Shown: one piece after another, positions 26,359-35,759 of the stretch
Numbering within the stretch: position 1 is the stretch's first letter
Layout: each line of letters starts with the position of its first letter
Origin: Ostreococcus lucimarinus CCE9901
Taxonomy: Eukaryota > Chlorophyta > Mamiellophyceae > Mamiellales > Bathycoccaceae
Length of the DNA stretch: 64,000 bases
Direction: 5' to 3'
NCBI RefSeq assembly: GCF_000092065.1
Contig: NC_009358.1
Coordinates: 248,001-312,000 of the forward strand
Made by a program: the position numbers and the translations under genes
Notes under the pieces: generated by a model
Database searches by the model: none
Told to the model about the DNA's origin: nothing
Seen by the model: the letters and a program-made list of their open reading frames with translations, nothing else

Positions 26359-29300
26359 ATGTTGACGAAGTTCGAGGTACGACGCGCGATGTGGCGCCGC
26401 GACGACGCGTGGATCGCGAGAAGTGATCGTCGAGCGGGACTGACGCGCGCGACGACCGCAGACGAAATCGAACCGGGTGAAAGGGTTGGCGTTTCACCCC
26501 AAGCGACCGTGGATTTTGGCGTCGCTGCACAGCGGGGTGATTCAGTTATGGGATTATCGCATGGGAACGCTGATCGATCGATTCGATGAGCACGAGGGTC
26601 CAGTGCGGGGGGTACACTTTCACAGTTCGCAGCCGTTATTCGTGTCAGGAGGTGCGTGATGATGGGGCGAGGCGAAGAGGGCGACGCGCGCGATCGACCC
26701 GAGACGCGATCGCAAACGCGAGGCGAGGAAAATGCGACGGGGGGAGAAATTGAGACTGACCGCGCGCTATTGCGCTGAAACAGGGGATGATTATAAGATC
26801 AAGGTTTGGAGTTACAAGCTCAGACGGTGTATGTTCACGCTTTTGGGTCACTTGGACTACATCAGAACGGTTGAGTTTCACCAAGAGTACCCGTGGATCG
26901 TCTCCGCTTCGGATGATCAGACGATTCGGATCTGGAACTGGCAGAGCAGAAGCTCGATTGCGGTTCTCACGGGACATAATCACTACGTTATGTGCGCGAG
27001 ATTCCATCACAAGGATGACTTGGTGGTTTCGGCGTCATTGGATCAGACGGTGAGAGTTTGGGACATTAGCGGTCTCCGGCGCAAGGCTGTGAGTCCGGCG
27101 GATGAGCTCCGCATGCCGCAAATGAACAACGATCTGTTTGGTGGAGGTGACACTGTGGTGAAGTACATCCTAGAAGGTCACGACCGCGGCGTCAATTGGG
27201 CGGCTTTCCACCCGACGTTGCCGCTGATTGTGTCCGGTGCGGACGATCGTCAAGTGAAGCTTTGGCGCATGAACGACACGAAGGCTTGGGAAGTTGACTC
27301 TCTTCGTGGACACGTCAACAACGTGAGTTGTGTCGCTTTCCATGCCAGGCAGGATGTGATTGTGTCGAACTCAGAGGACAAGTCGATCCGTGTGTGGGAC
27401 ATGTCAAAGCGAGCCGACGCGCAAACCTTCCGACGAGAGAATGATCGGTTCTGGATCTTGGCCGCGCATCCTGAAGTCAATTTGTTAGCCGCAGGCCATG
27501 ACAGTGGTATGATTGTTTTCAAGCTCGAACGTGAACGTCCGGCGTACACCAGCCACCAAGGTAGCTTGTTCTACGTGAAGGATCGCTACTTGCGCCGCTA
27601 TGACTTTCAGTCTCAGCGGGATAATCCGTTGGTGTCCATCCGACGCACCGTTGGAGGTCCCAACTCGAGCCCGAGATCCATGTCATACAACCCAGCGGAG
27701 AATGCGGTGCTCATTACGTACGATGCCGGTGGTGAAAACTACGAGCTTTTCATGTTACCAAAGGATAGCGGCCGAGGCGAAGTCAGTGGCGACTCACGTC
27801 GCGGTAACGGTATTGGCGCGGTCTTCGTGGCCAGAAACCGATTTGCGACACTGGATAAGCAATCGAATAACATCATCATCAAGAACTTGGACAACGAAAT
27901 GACCAAGAAGTGTGCCTGCCCTACCCCGGGCACTGACATGATCTTCTATGCTGGCACAGGATCGCTCTTGTGCCGCTCCGATGAGAAGATGGTGTTGTTT
28001 GATCTCCAACAGCGCGCCGCTATCGCCGAGCTTGCTGCACCACACATCAAGTACGTCGTCTGGGCGTCAGATATGAGCCGTGTTGCTCTGCTGAGTAAGC
28101 ACGCCATCGTTCTCGCGGATCGCAAGCTTGGTCACTCTGTCACGGTGCACGAAACCATTCGCGTAAAGTCGGGAGCCTGGGACGATCACGGTGTCTTCAT
28201 CTACACTACGCTCAACCACATCAAATACGCCTTACCAAATGGTGACTCGGGCATTATTCGCACGTTGGATAACCCCGTGTACCTCACCAAGGTGTTTGGC
28301 AATGTCATTTTCTGTTTGGATCGTGATGGACGTAACCGTCAGCTTCAGTTTGACCCGTCAGAGTACATGTTCAAGCTCGCGCTCAATGCGAAGAGGTTCG
28401 ATCAAGTGCTTTCGATGATCAAAAGTGGACAGCTCTGCGGCCAATCGATCATCGCGTACTTGCAGCAAAAGGGTTACCCGGAGATCGCGCTCCACTTCGT
28501 TCAGGTGAGTTTCTCGTGCAACTTTTTCGGCGCTTTCTCGACGACCTTTTGGCACACGATGATTATCTACAACCTTACGGATCCTTCCTTGGTGAATGCC
28601 GAGAGTCTATGAAGATTTCTTGTTCGCTATTTTTTTGTATGAGTGTTCCAGCGACACTGCATTTGCTGCTCTTTTTTCGCCGACGGCGGCTTGACTAACG
28701 TCTCTATTCTTTTCATAAAACAGGATGAACGCACTCGCTTTGAGTTGGCGTTGGAATGCGGTAACATCGAAGTCGCCCTCACTAGCGCTCAAGAGATCGA
28801 CGACAAAGACACATGGCACAAGCTTGGTGTTGCGGCGTTGAATCAAGGTAACCACCAAATCGTTGAGTTTGCGTACCAAAAGACGAAGAATTTTGAGCGT
28901 CTTTCATTCTTGTACCTCATCACCGGTAACCTCGAAAAGTTGAGTAAGATGTTGAAGATCTCGGAAATGCGCGCCGATGTCATGGGACAGTTCCACAACG
29001 CACTCTACTTGGGTGACGTAGCCGAGCGAGTCAAGGTGCTTGAGAATGTTGGCCACTACCCGCTCGCGTACTTAACCGCCAAGACACATGGATTGGAAGA
29101 CGATGCAGCGCGCATAGCAGAAACATTAAACGAGAACGGTGCCGCTATTCCAGACGTGAGTGGCTTAGGAAAGCTGCTTCAACCGCCCGCTCCCTTGTTT
29201 AGAGGGGATAACTGGCCGTTGTTGCCGGTGTCCAAGGGATTCTTCGAAGGTGTTCTATCTGGCGAGATCGCTGGCGACGAGTACGCTGAAGATGATGTCA

Positions 29301-30463
29301 TGGGCATGGGTGGTGTTGGTCTTGGATGGGGTGACGCTGACATTGATATCGGTGACGACGAGCGCGTCGATCCGCTCGCCAAGGCTGGTATTGCGCCCGA
29401 TGTTGAGTTCGACGACGTCGACAATGAAAACGATGGCTGGGGCATGGATGAATTAGAACTACCGGAAGAGTTGATGGGTGGTGCAGTGGATGACACTGGC
29501 GCTGAAACGTTTCATAGCGATGTCTTCATCGCACCAACCGCCGGCGTTCCGCCGTCGCGACGATGGACTGAGAAGAGTGCCGTTGCCGGCGAGCACGTGG
29601 CTGCGGGCGATTTCGATAGCGCCATGAAATTGCTTAGCCGTCAGTTAGGGATCGTCAATTTCGCTCCACTCAAGCAACATTTCGTGGATTTGGCGTATGC
29701 GTCGCATGTGACCCTCGAGGGCATGCCCGCAAGTCCCAAGATACCGATGCCGCTCGGCCGCGGCTGGTCTTCGCGCGCAACGGGTGTTTTGCCGCCTGCG
29801 ATGATCTGTTCTCCGGAAATTCTCCAGGAACGCCTCAAGTCCGCTTTCAAGTTAACTACTGAAGGCAAGTTTGTGGAAGCTTTGAAAGTGTTTGTCGGTA
29901 TCATTCACGCGATCACCTTGTTGAGCGTGGAGGATCCGAGCGAAGTTGAGGACGTGGAACAGCTCTTGAAGGTGGCTCGCGAATACGCGTGTGCGCTGAG
30001 GATTGAGATTGCTAGAAAGGAAGTCAAGGATGACGCGACTCGACAAGCTGAGCTCGCCGCGTATTTTACGCACTCTGAGATGCAGCCGATTCACCTGTCT
30101 CTTTCTCTGCGATCGGCAATGTCAATTTTCTTCAAGCTGAAGAACTATGTCACCGCCGCAACGTTCTGCCGTCGATTACTTGAACTCAACCCGCCTGTCA
30201 AGGTGGCTACGCAAGCGAAACAAGTGTTACAAGCGTGCGAACGAGCACCTAAGGATGAGGTCGAGGTCAACTACGATCCTCACAATCCGTTCGCCGTTTG
30301 CTCTGCTACCTTTGTTCCAATTTACAAGGGGACGAAGGACTGCGTGTGCCCTACGTGTGGTGCGCACTACGTCGTGGAAGAAGCAGGGAACGTTTGCGGT
30401 GTGTGTAACTTAGGCAAAATCGGAGCGGATGCGACGGGACTGGTGTGTTCTGCGGCGCGTTAG
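26359..30463 (+). CDS. COPA: Coatomer subunit alpha (alpha-COP), four exons
   Basis: Exons are 26359-26376, 26462-26651, 26784-28504 and 28724-30463, giving 1222 residues, the normal family length. The first exon is six codons (MLTKFE). Joining gives [25 protein letters not shown], then [11 protein letters not shown] across intron 2, and [20 protein letters not shown] across intron 3. Intron phases are 0, 1 and 0. N-terminal WD40 repeats (~1-320) and a second propeller are followed by the alpha-solenoid and the C-terminal coatomer alpha domain. The last part contains [22 protein letters not shown] and ends [14 protein letters not shown] as in the family. Alpha-COP forms the COPI coat with beta' and epsilon subunits for Golgi-to-ER transport and binds KKxx cargo through its first propeller. 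Confidence 0.95.
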
Positions 30464-30610
30464 GCCTTAGCTTTTGAATGACAAAGTCTGTGCTTAATTG
30501 ATACACTCGCGGATTGTTGAGGATACGCGCCGTCACTGCGCGCTCAACTCTCCGCCTAATTCTAGTTTGCATTTCGTTTCTACCAAAGAATATCGACGCT
30601 TTTGATAATA

Positions 30611-31339
30611 TCAAAGCGGAGAAGAATCCGAACTCATCGACACTAGCCCTTCGACGGAGGGAGTCGGCGTGATCCGACTGCGTAAGCGTTCTGAGCTTGG
30701 GTACAAGAAAATAAGAACGACCTGTACGATGGAGAGCACAGAACCGAAAAGATTCGGCGCGGCGATCCACCAGTCGTTCAACGCTATGCCATACGTGGTC
30801 CAGCACAGGCCATTGAGTCCGTTGCAAAACACCAGAGGAAAGTGCATGGACTTTGAATCCTTCGTCCTGACGACTTCCGCCATCGTCGACAGCGGCGCCG
30901 AGTAGTACACCACCAGAATCAAGTTTGCCAAGATCCCAGCCACCACAAGGCGCGCGCTCTCGCTCGAATTCTTCATCACACAACTCACTACCATCCCTAT
31001 GAAACTAACCAAGATGATTAATACCGCAACTATGCGTTCCATCGTTCCCCGTATCTTCTCGTCGAGCGCATACGCCACAAAAGAGTAATACGTCCCGCAA
31101 AAGTATCCAGTAAAGTTTGGAATATACACCCAATAGTTCCCACTGATACCACCGTAAATCATCCACGCCGCGCAATTCGCCGCCACGAACGGATACGGCA
31201 GCGCGTTCAGGTGTCCGAGCGAGCGCTTCGTCTTGCACCGCTCGATTTCCGGGAACGGGCTCAGAAACATGACCTGGGCCAACGCGCTCCCCAACGCCGG
31301 CGCGAACCAAAGCGTGAGGGCATCTCGCGTGTCGCCCAT
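30611..31339 (-). CDS. SWEET: SWEET (MtN3/saliva) sugar transporter
   Basis: The product has 242 residues from ATG 31339. Seven hydrophobic segments form two MtN3 triple-helix repeats joined by one TM. Repeat 1 includes the ALPYPFVAANCAAWMIYGGISGNYWVYIPN region. Repeat 2 includes MHFPLVFCNGLNGLCWTTYGIALNDWWIAAPN, whose conserved Asn-containing pore motif closely follows known SWEETs. The cytosolic tail is short and Ser-rich. SWEETs are bidirectional sugar uniporters of plasma or internal membranes. Which sugar is moved is not predictable. It is divergent from CMC2 with 169 bases between starts, and convergent with alpha-COP. Confidence 0.93.
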   Translation of the reverse strand: MGDTRDALTLWFAPALGSALAQVMFLSPFPEIERCKTKRSLGHLNALPYPFVAANCAAWMIYGGISGNYWVYIPNFTGYFCGTYYSFVAYALDEKIRGTMERIVAVLIILVSFIGMVVSCVMKNSSESARLVVAGILANLILVVYYSAPLSTMAEVVRTKDSKSMHFPLVFCNGLNGLCWTTYGIALNDWWIAAPNLFGSVLSIVQVVLIFLYPSSERLRSRITPTPSVEGLVSMSSDSSPL

Positions 31340-31508
31340 GACGCGCGACGTGTGACGCACGTACGCTTACGTCGCGCACCTCGTCCTCGTGACCGTGCGA
31401 ACGCGCTGATGCGCGGCAACGCGGCGCACTTTGACGTCCGACGCGTTTGTCCCGCTCGAGACACTTTTTTGCCCGCACGCTCGGGACACCGCGACGCGCG
31501 TGTCGGCG

Positions 31509-31748
31509 ATGCACCCGCCGCTGACGCTGGACAAGCACCCGATCTGCCGCGAAGCCGTCATCGCTCTCAAGCGCTGTCACGCCGAAAACGCCCTGGGCAA
31601 GTTCCTCGGGAAGTGCAACGAAGAAAAGTGGACGCTCGACGCGTGCCTGAAGGAGCAAAAGCTGTGGAAGAGTCGAAGAAACTTGAAGCTCGCGCGCGAG
31701 TCCAAGGCGCGATTGGCGAAAAAACTCGAGGAAGAGCGAGCGAAGTGA
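31509..31748 (+). CDS. CMC2: Twin Cx9C mitochondrial protein, CMC2-like
   Basis: The product has 79 residues from ATG 31509 (MHPPLTLDKHP). The frame upstream has no ATG. Twin Cx9C motifs are exact: CREAVIALKRC and CNEEKWTLDAC, about 12 residues apart, forming the helix-hairpin typical of Mia40-imported intermembrane-space proteins. MHP at the start and GKFLGKCN between the motifs recall CMC2 (COX assembly mitochondrial protein 2). A basic, helical tail follows (SRRNLKLARESKARLAKKLEEERAK). The stop at 31746-31748 is only 11 bases before the ATG of the next gene on the same strand. Confidence 0.85.
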   Translation: MHPPLTLDKHPICREAVIALKRCHAENALGKFLGKCNEEKWTLDACLKEQKLWKSRRNLKLARESKARLAKKLEEERAK

Positions 31749-31759
31749 GACCTCGAGCG

Positions 31760-32332
31760 ATGACGAGGGTTCTCATCGGAGTGTCAGGATCCGTGGCGGC
31801 GATCAAGTTCGACGAGCTCGCGCGCGAGCGGTGGAGCGCGAGCGGCGAGTGTGAGGTTCGGTTCGTGTTCACAGATAACGCGTTGAAGTTCATCGATGCG
31901 GAAGATATCGCACGAGCGGAAGAAAATAACATAAAAACTTTCACCGATCACGACGAGTGGCGTGAATGGGGCGAAAAGGGCGATCCCGTGATGCATATCG
32001 AGTTGGTCAAGTGGGCTGACGTCTTCGTCTTGGCGCCACTCAGCGCAAACACCCTGGCTAAAATCGCCAACGGGTTGTGTGATAATCTCCTCACGTGTGT
32101 ATTTCGCGCGTGGGATTTTAAAGACCCCGCCAAACGCGTGTTCATAGCGCCCGCGATGAACACAAAGATGTGGGAGAGCCCGTTCACCGAGCGACATTTG
32201 CGCTCGGCGCGCGAGCTCGGCGTCGTCGTCGTTCCGCCGATCGAGAAGCACCTCGCGTGCGGTGACTTTGGCGTCGGCGCCATGGCGGAGGTCTCCACCA
32301 TCGCCGAAGTCGTGCGGTCGCCTCCGGCGTAA
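31760..32332 (+). CDS. PPCDC: Phosphopantothenoylcysteine decarboxylase (HAL3-type flavoprotein)
   Basis: The product has 190 residues. This flavoprotein decarboxylates 4'-phosphopantothenoylcysteine in coenzyme A synthesis. FMN-binding GVSGSVAAIK is at 7-16, catalytic His79 in DPVMHIEL, the APLSANTLAKIANGLCDNLLTC segment near 92-113, the substrate clamp motif PAMNTKMW at 131-138, and the reactive Cys167 in HLACGDFGVGAMAE. All residues needed for the plant AtHAL3a mechanism are present. The length is near family normal (~200), so the ATG at 31760 is well placed despite lying 11 bases after the previous stop. Confidence 0.95.
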   Translation: MTRVLIGVSGSVAAIKFDELARERWSASGECEVRFVFTDNALKFIDAEDIARAEENNIKTFTDHDEWREWGEKGDPVMHIELVKWADVFVLAPLSANTLAKIANGLCDNLLTCVFRAWDFKDPAKRVFIAPAMNTKMWESPFTERHLRSARELGVVVVPPIEKHLACGDFGVGAMAEVSTIAEVVRSPPA

Positions 32333-32494
32333 CCCGTCCTAGCTCATCATTGTTTCCCCGCGCGTCGTGTGTTGTGCAATAGAGATAGAAAAAAGCGAAA
32401 AAAACCCGACGGCTCGACGTCACCACCATAGCTCGTGCGCCTCGCGACGCCACACCGCGCTCGTCGACGATCGACGTCGCGCCGGACGCGCGCG

Positions 32495-34030
32495 ATGCAC
32501 AGAACATTCGTCAGGTCGGCCATGCACCGCCGCGTCGTCGCCGCCGCCGCCGCGCGCACGCGCACGACGTCATCCTCGTCCTCGTCCTCGCCGCTCGCCG
32601 CGAGCGTCGTCGCGCGACGTTGGACGCCCGGACGTCCCGCGCAGCGCGCGACGCTCGCCACGCGAGCGAGCGCAACGAGCGAAGCGCCCGCGTTGAATGC
32701 GTCGGGGGAGACGAACAAGGCGCTGGCGTGGAAGGCGGCGATCGATTTCAAGTTTGTGCGGGACAACGCCGAGTTGGTGCAAAAGAACGCGACGACGAGA
32801 AAGGTGGACGTGGATGTGCAGGAAATCATCGCGAAATACGAGGCGTTGAACGCGTTGAACTTTAAGTGCGATGAACTTCGCGAGCGTCGAAACGCGAACG
32901 CGAAGAGCATGAAGGGGAAGATGGATAAAGAGGTTCGGGACGGGTTGATTGCCGAGGGCAAGGCGATTAAGGACGAGCTCGCGGCGCTCGAAGGCGATCT
33001 CGCCGGACTCGAGAGCGAGTTACAAACCATGGCGCAGAGGTTGCCAAACTTGACACACCCGGATGTGCCGATCGGCAGCGAAGAAAATACGGTGACTCGG
33101 GCGACGGTGGGTGAGCAGCGCGCGTTTACGTTTCCAGTGCAAAATCACGTCGACGTCGGCGAAAAGCTTGGGATGTTCGACTTCGAGACTGGAAGCAAGG
33201 TGAGTGGTAGTCGTTTCGTCTACCTCACCGGTGTTGGAGCTATGCTTGAGTTAGCTCTGATCAACTGGGCGTTCGCCAAGGTTTTGAGCAAAGGTTTCAA
33301 GCCCATGATGGTGCCAGACATGGTGCGTAGCAGCGTGGTGGAGAAGTGCGGATTCCAGCCGCGGGCAGAGAACACGCAAGTGTATAGCATTGAAAACTCC
33401 GATCTCTGTATGGCGGGTACGGCTGAACTATTATTGGGTGGAGTATACATGGATGAAGTTGTGGAAGAATCGCAACTCCCTATCAAAATGGCGGCCTTCA
33501 GTCATTGTTTCCGCACTGAAGCCGGCGCCGCCGGCGCGCAGACTCGGGGCATGTATCGTTTGCATCAGTTTAGCAAGGTGGAGATGTTCGTCGTGGCCAC
33601 GCCTGAGCAATCTGACGCACTTCACGAGGAGCTCATCGGCATCGAGACTGAAATGTTTGCAGAGCTCGGCTTCCACTTCAAAGTTTTGGACATGCCCACG
33701 GAGGACTTAGGCGCACCGGCATATCGCAAATTCGACGTCGAAGCGTGGATGCCCGCGCTCGAACGGTACGGCGAAATTTCGAGTGCCTCGAACTGCACGG
33801 ATTATCAAGCGAGGCGGCTGAATATAAAGTACAGACCGAATGCCGTCGATGGCAAGAAGCAGCCGCTTATGCACTGCCACACTCTCAACGCGACGGCGTG
33901 CGCGATTCCTCGTATGATCGTCACCATCCTCGAAAATTTCCAGCAAGAAGATGGAAGCGTCGTCGTACCCGAGCCGTTGCGACCGTACCTCGGTGGCATG
34001 GATGTTTTGCGTCCGGAAGAGGGGAAATAG
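32495..34030 (+). CDS. SARS2: Seryl-tRNA synthetase, organellar (plastid/mitochondrial)
   Basis: The product has 511 residues from ATG 32495. The N-terminal ~65 residues are Arg/Ser/Ala rich with a Ser run, a typical organellar leader. A tRNA-binding coiled-coil arm spans about 95-180 (YEALNALNFKCDELRERRNANAKSM...). Class II catalytic motifs follow: motif 2 FSHCFRTEAGAAG...RGMYRLHQFSKVEMF, and motif 3 near LNATACAIPRMIVTILENFQ. The serine-site TAE is seen as MAGTAELLLGG. The bacterial-like sequence and leader point to dual plastid/mitochondrial targeting as known in plants. It charges tRNA-Ser in the organelles. Only ~160 bases separate it from PPCDC. Confidence 0.94.
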   Translation: MHRTFVRSAMHRRVVAAAAARTRTTSSSSSSSPLAASVVARRWTPGRPAQRATLATRASATSEAPALNASGETNKALAWKAAIDFKFVRDNAELVQKNATTRKVDVDVQEIIAKYEALNALNFKCDELRERRNANAKSMKGKMDKEVRDGLIAEGKAIKDELAALEGDLAGLESELQTMAQRLPNLTHPDVPIGSEENTVTRATVGEQRAFTFPVQNHVDVGEKLGMFDFETGSKVSGSRFVYLTGVGAMLELALINWAFAKVLSKGFKPMMVPDMVRSSVVEKCGFQPRAENTQVYSIENSDLCMAGTAELLLGGVYMDEVVEESQLPIKMAAFSHCFRTEAGAAGAQTRGMYRLHQFSKVEMFVVATPEQSDALHEELIGIETEMFAELGFHFKVLDMPTEDLGAPAYRKFDVEAWMPALERYGEISSASNCTDYQARRLNIKYRPNAVDGKKQPLMHCHTLNATACAIPRMIVTILENFQQEDGSVVVPEPLRPYLGGMDVLRPEEGK

Positions 34031-34107
34031 GCAGCTGCAGCATATATTTCGTGTGATAATATAAGAGTTATTGATGAATTGACCGATTTACATCGAGCGC
34101 GTTGCGA

Positions 34108-35400
34108 TTAATTGTTCTTCCAGTTCTCGATCCACGCTTGTGCCTCATCAGCCTTAGTGGCAGACTTGGTCGGCTTGGCTGGAGCGCTGGCCACGGTTTT
34201 CGCCGGGGTGCTAGACACTGTGGTAGTCTTCGTCGCCGCCGTCGATACGGACGGTTGACCCTCTCTGCGGTTTGAGTATGCGAACAGACCGAGACCGAGA
34301 CCGGTGGCAATGATGGAGAGCGGGTTCACGCGGCTCACCTTCTTCGGGCGCGGAGCCGGCTTGGCCGCCTTCTTCACCGCCGGCTTGGCAACCTTCTTCG
34401 TGACGGACTTGACCGGTCGGGTAACCTTCTTGGTAGATTTGGTCTTCGCCTTCGCCGCCGCCGGCTTGGTGGTCGTCGCCGTTGCCGCCGCCGGCGTCGT
34501 GGTCTTGATCGGCGTCGTCACCGGCTTTGCCGCCGCCGGCGTGGTGGTCGCCGCCTTGGCCGGCTTGGCGGTCGCCGCCGCCTTGGTCGCCGCCGGCGTC
34601 TTTGTCGCCGCCGCCTTGGTCGCCGCCGGCGTCTTTGTCGCCGGGGCAGCCTTCGGCGCCGGGGCCGTCACAGTCGGGGCCGACTTCTTGGCCGCCGCCG
34701 GCTTTTTCGTCGTCGGCTTCTTGGTCGCAGCGCCCGCCGCTGCCGCCGCCTTCGTTTGGGCCGGAGTCTTCGTCTTCTTCACTTCTGCGGCAGACTTAAG
34801 TGCAGTTCCCTTCAATCGGTTCGGTTCCGCGCGCTTCGGCGCAACCTTTTGGTATCGCGCCGCAGCCGCTTGCTCCAACTCCTTGCGTTGCTTCGGAGTG
34901 AGCGTCGCCTTGGCCGACGTGCGCTTCACCTTGATTTGCACATCCGGCGCAACCTTAGCTTTCGTGGACTTCACCTTTGCCGCAGACTGAACGCCCTCTC
35001 TTCGCGCCGCCGGCGACGTCGCCGTCGTGGCCAACGCCGGCTCCACGGACGTCGTCGCGAGCGTCAGCGCGAGCGCCGCCGCGAACGCCTTCCCCGCTGC
35101 GCCTTCTTCGCTCGCACTCGCGCGCACGACCACCGCGCTTCGCGCGTTGGAACGTCGAACCTACGCGTGTAATAGTTATCTTCGCCGTCAGTCGTCCGTC
35201 TCGCGCGTCTTCGCTCGCGACGCGTCGCAAATCGCCGATAAAGTCGCGACGCGTCCCGATAGATCGTCTTCGCCTCGAAACAACCATCGGCAACGCTCGC
35301 GCGCGTTCTCGAGCGCGATGCGGGCGCGCGCGCGCGCGCGTACCTTGACAACCTTCGTGGGCGTCACTCGCGCGGTGAGCGCGTTCATCGAGGCCAACAT
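34108..35400 (-). CDS. Plastid-targeted Lys/Ala/Thr-rich histone-H1-like protein A, two exons
   Basis: Exons are 35400-35344 and 35160-34108 (369 residues). The 183-base intron has GT at 35343, AG at 35161 and a gactgac branch motif. Exon 1 gives MLASMNALTARVTPTKVVK and exon 2 continues VRRSNARSAVVVRASASEEG, together a plastid transit peptide. A hydrophobic FAAALALTLATTSVEPALA segment with an ALA-type cleavage site suggests thylakoid transfer or membrane insertion. Residues ~130-270 are almost only K, A, T and P (AATKTPAATK-type repeats), like a histone H1 tail. A second hydrophobic stretch (LSIIATGLGLGLFAY) lies near 285-300, followed by a short acidic end. It is paralogous to the next gene. 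A role in plastid nucleoids is inference. Confidence 0.75.
34571..34636 (-). repeat. 33-bp coding tandem repeat in H1-like protein A
   Basis: Two perfect 33-bp units encode KTPAATKAAAT twice (period 11 residues). Partial copies occur on both sides. Confidence 0.85.
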
Positions 35401-35759
35401 GATCGTCTGAGCGTCGAGAAATAGCGAAAGCCATGACGTCATGCCGACGTCGATCCCCAGCCTCGCCGGCACGCGGGCGCTTTTTGGTCTTTGCGGGACG
35501 CTCGCGGGAAGACGGAGCGAGCGATGGAGCATCGGGACGCTCGAATCGAGAAAAGCGAGCGAACGGCGCGCGCGGTGATCGTAGATAGAGGATATGGACA
35601 GAATGCGTATTGAGAAAGTACTCTCGAGTTCGCCAGTCGACGAGGCGCCGCGGGCGCTAGCGCCCCGGCGAGTCGAGAGAATTCAGAGCCACATTTGCCA
35701 TTTATGCACGCGCGATCAAATATCGACAGCGCGCAATTGAGAGATCACACGCGTATAGC
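35401..35759. other. Intergenic between the two H1-like genes
   Basis: These 359 bases lie upstream of gene A and downstream of gene B. No supported reading frame, RNA gene or obvious repeat was seen. It presumably holds the promoter of gene A and the 3' end of gene B. Confidence 0.5.

Noticed and set aside
26652-26783. C/D snoRNA in alpha-COP intron 2 (tgatga near the 5' end and ctga near the 3' end)
   Set aside because: The C box would begin a few bases after the splice donor and the D box abuts the acceptor, leaving no terminal stem. The ctga copies are explained by the branch site and chance.
35188-35532. Minus-strand ORF of 114 codons starting MLHRSLRLPAS upstream of H1-like gene A
   Set aside because: It contains exon 1 of gene A and then reads through its intron. 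The spliced model gives a far better match to the paralogue.
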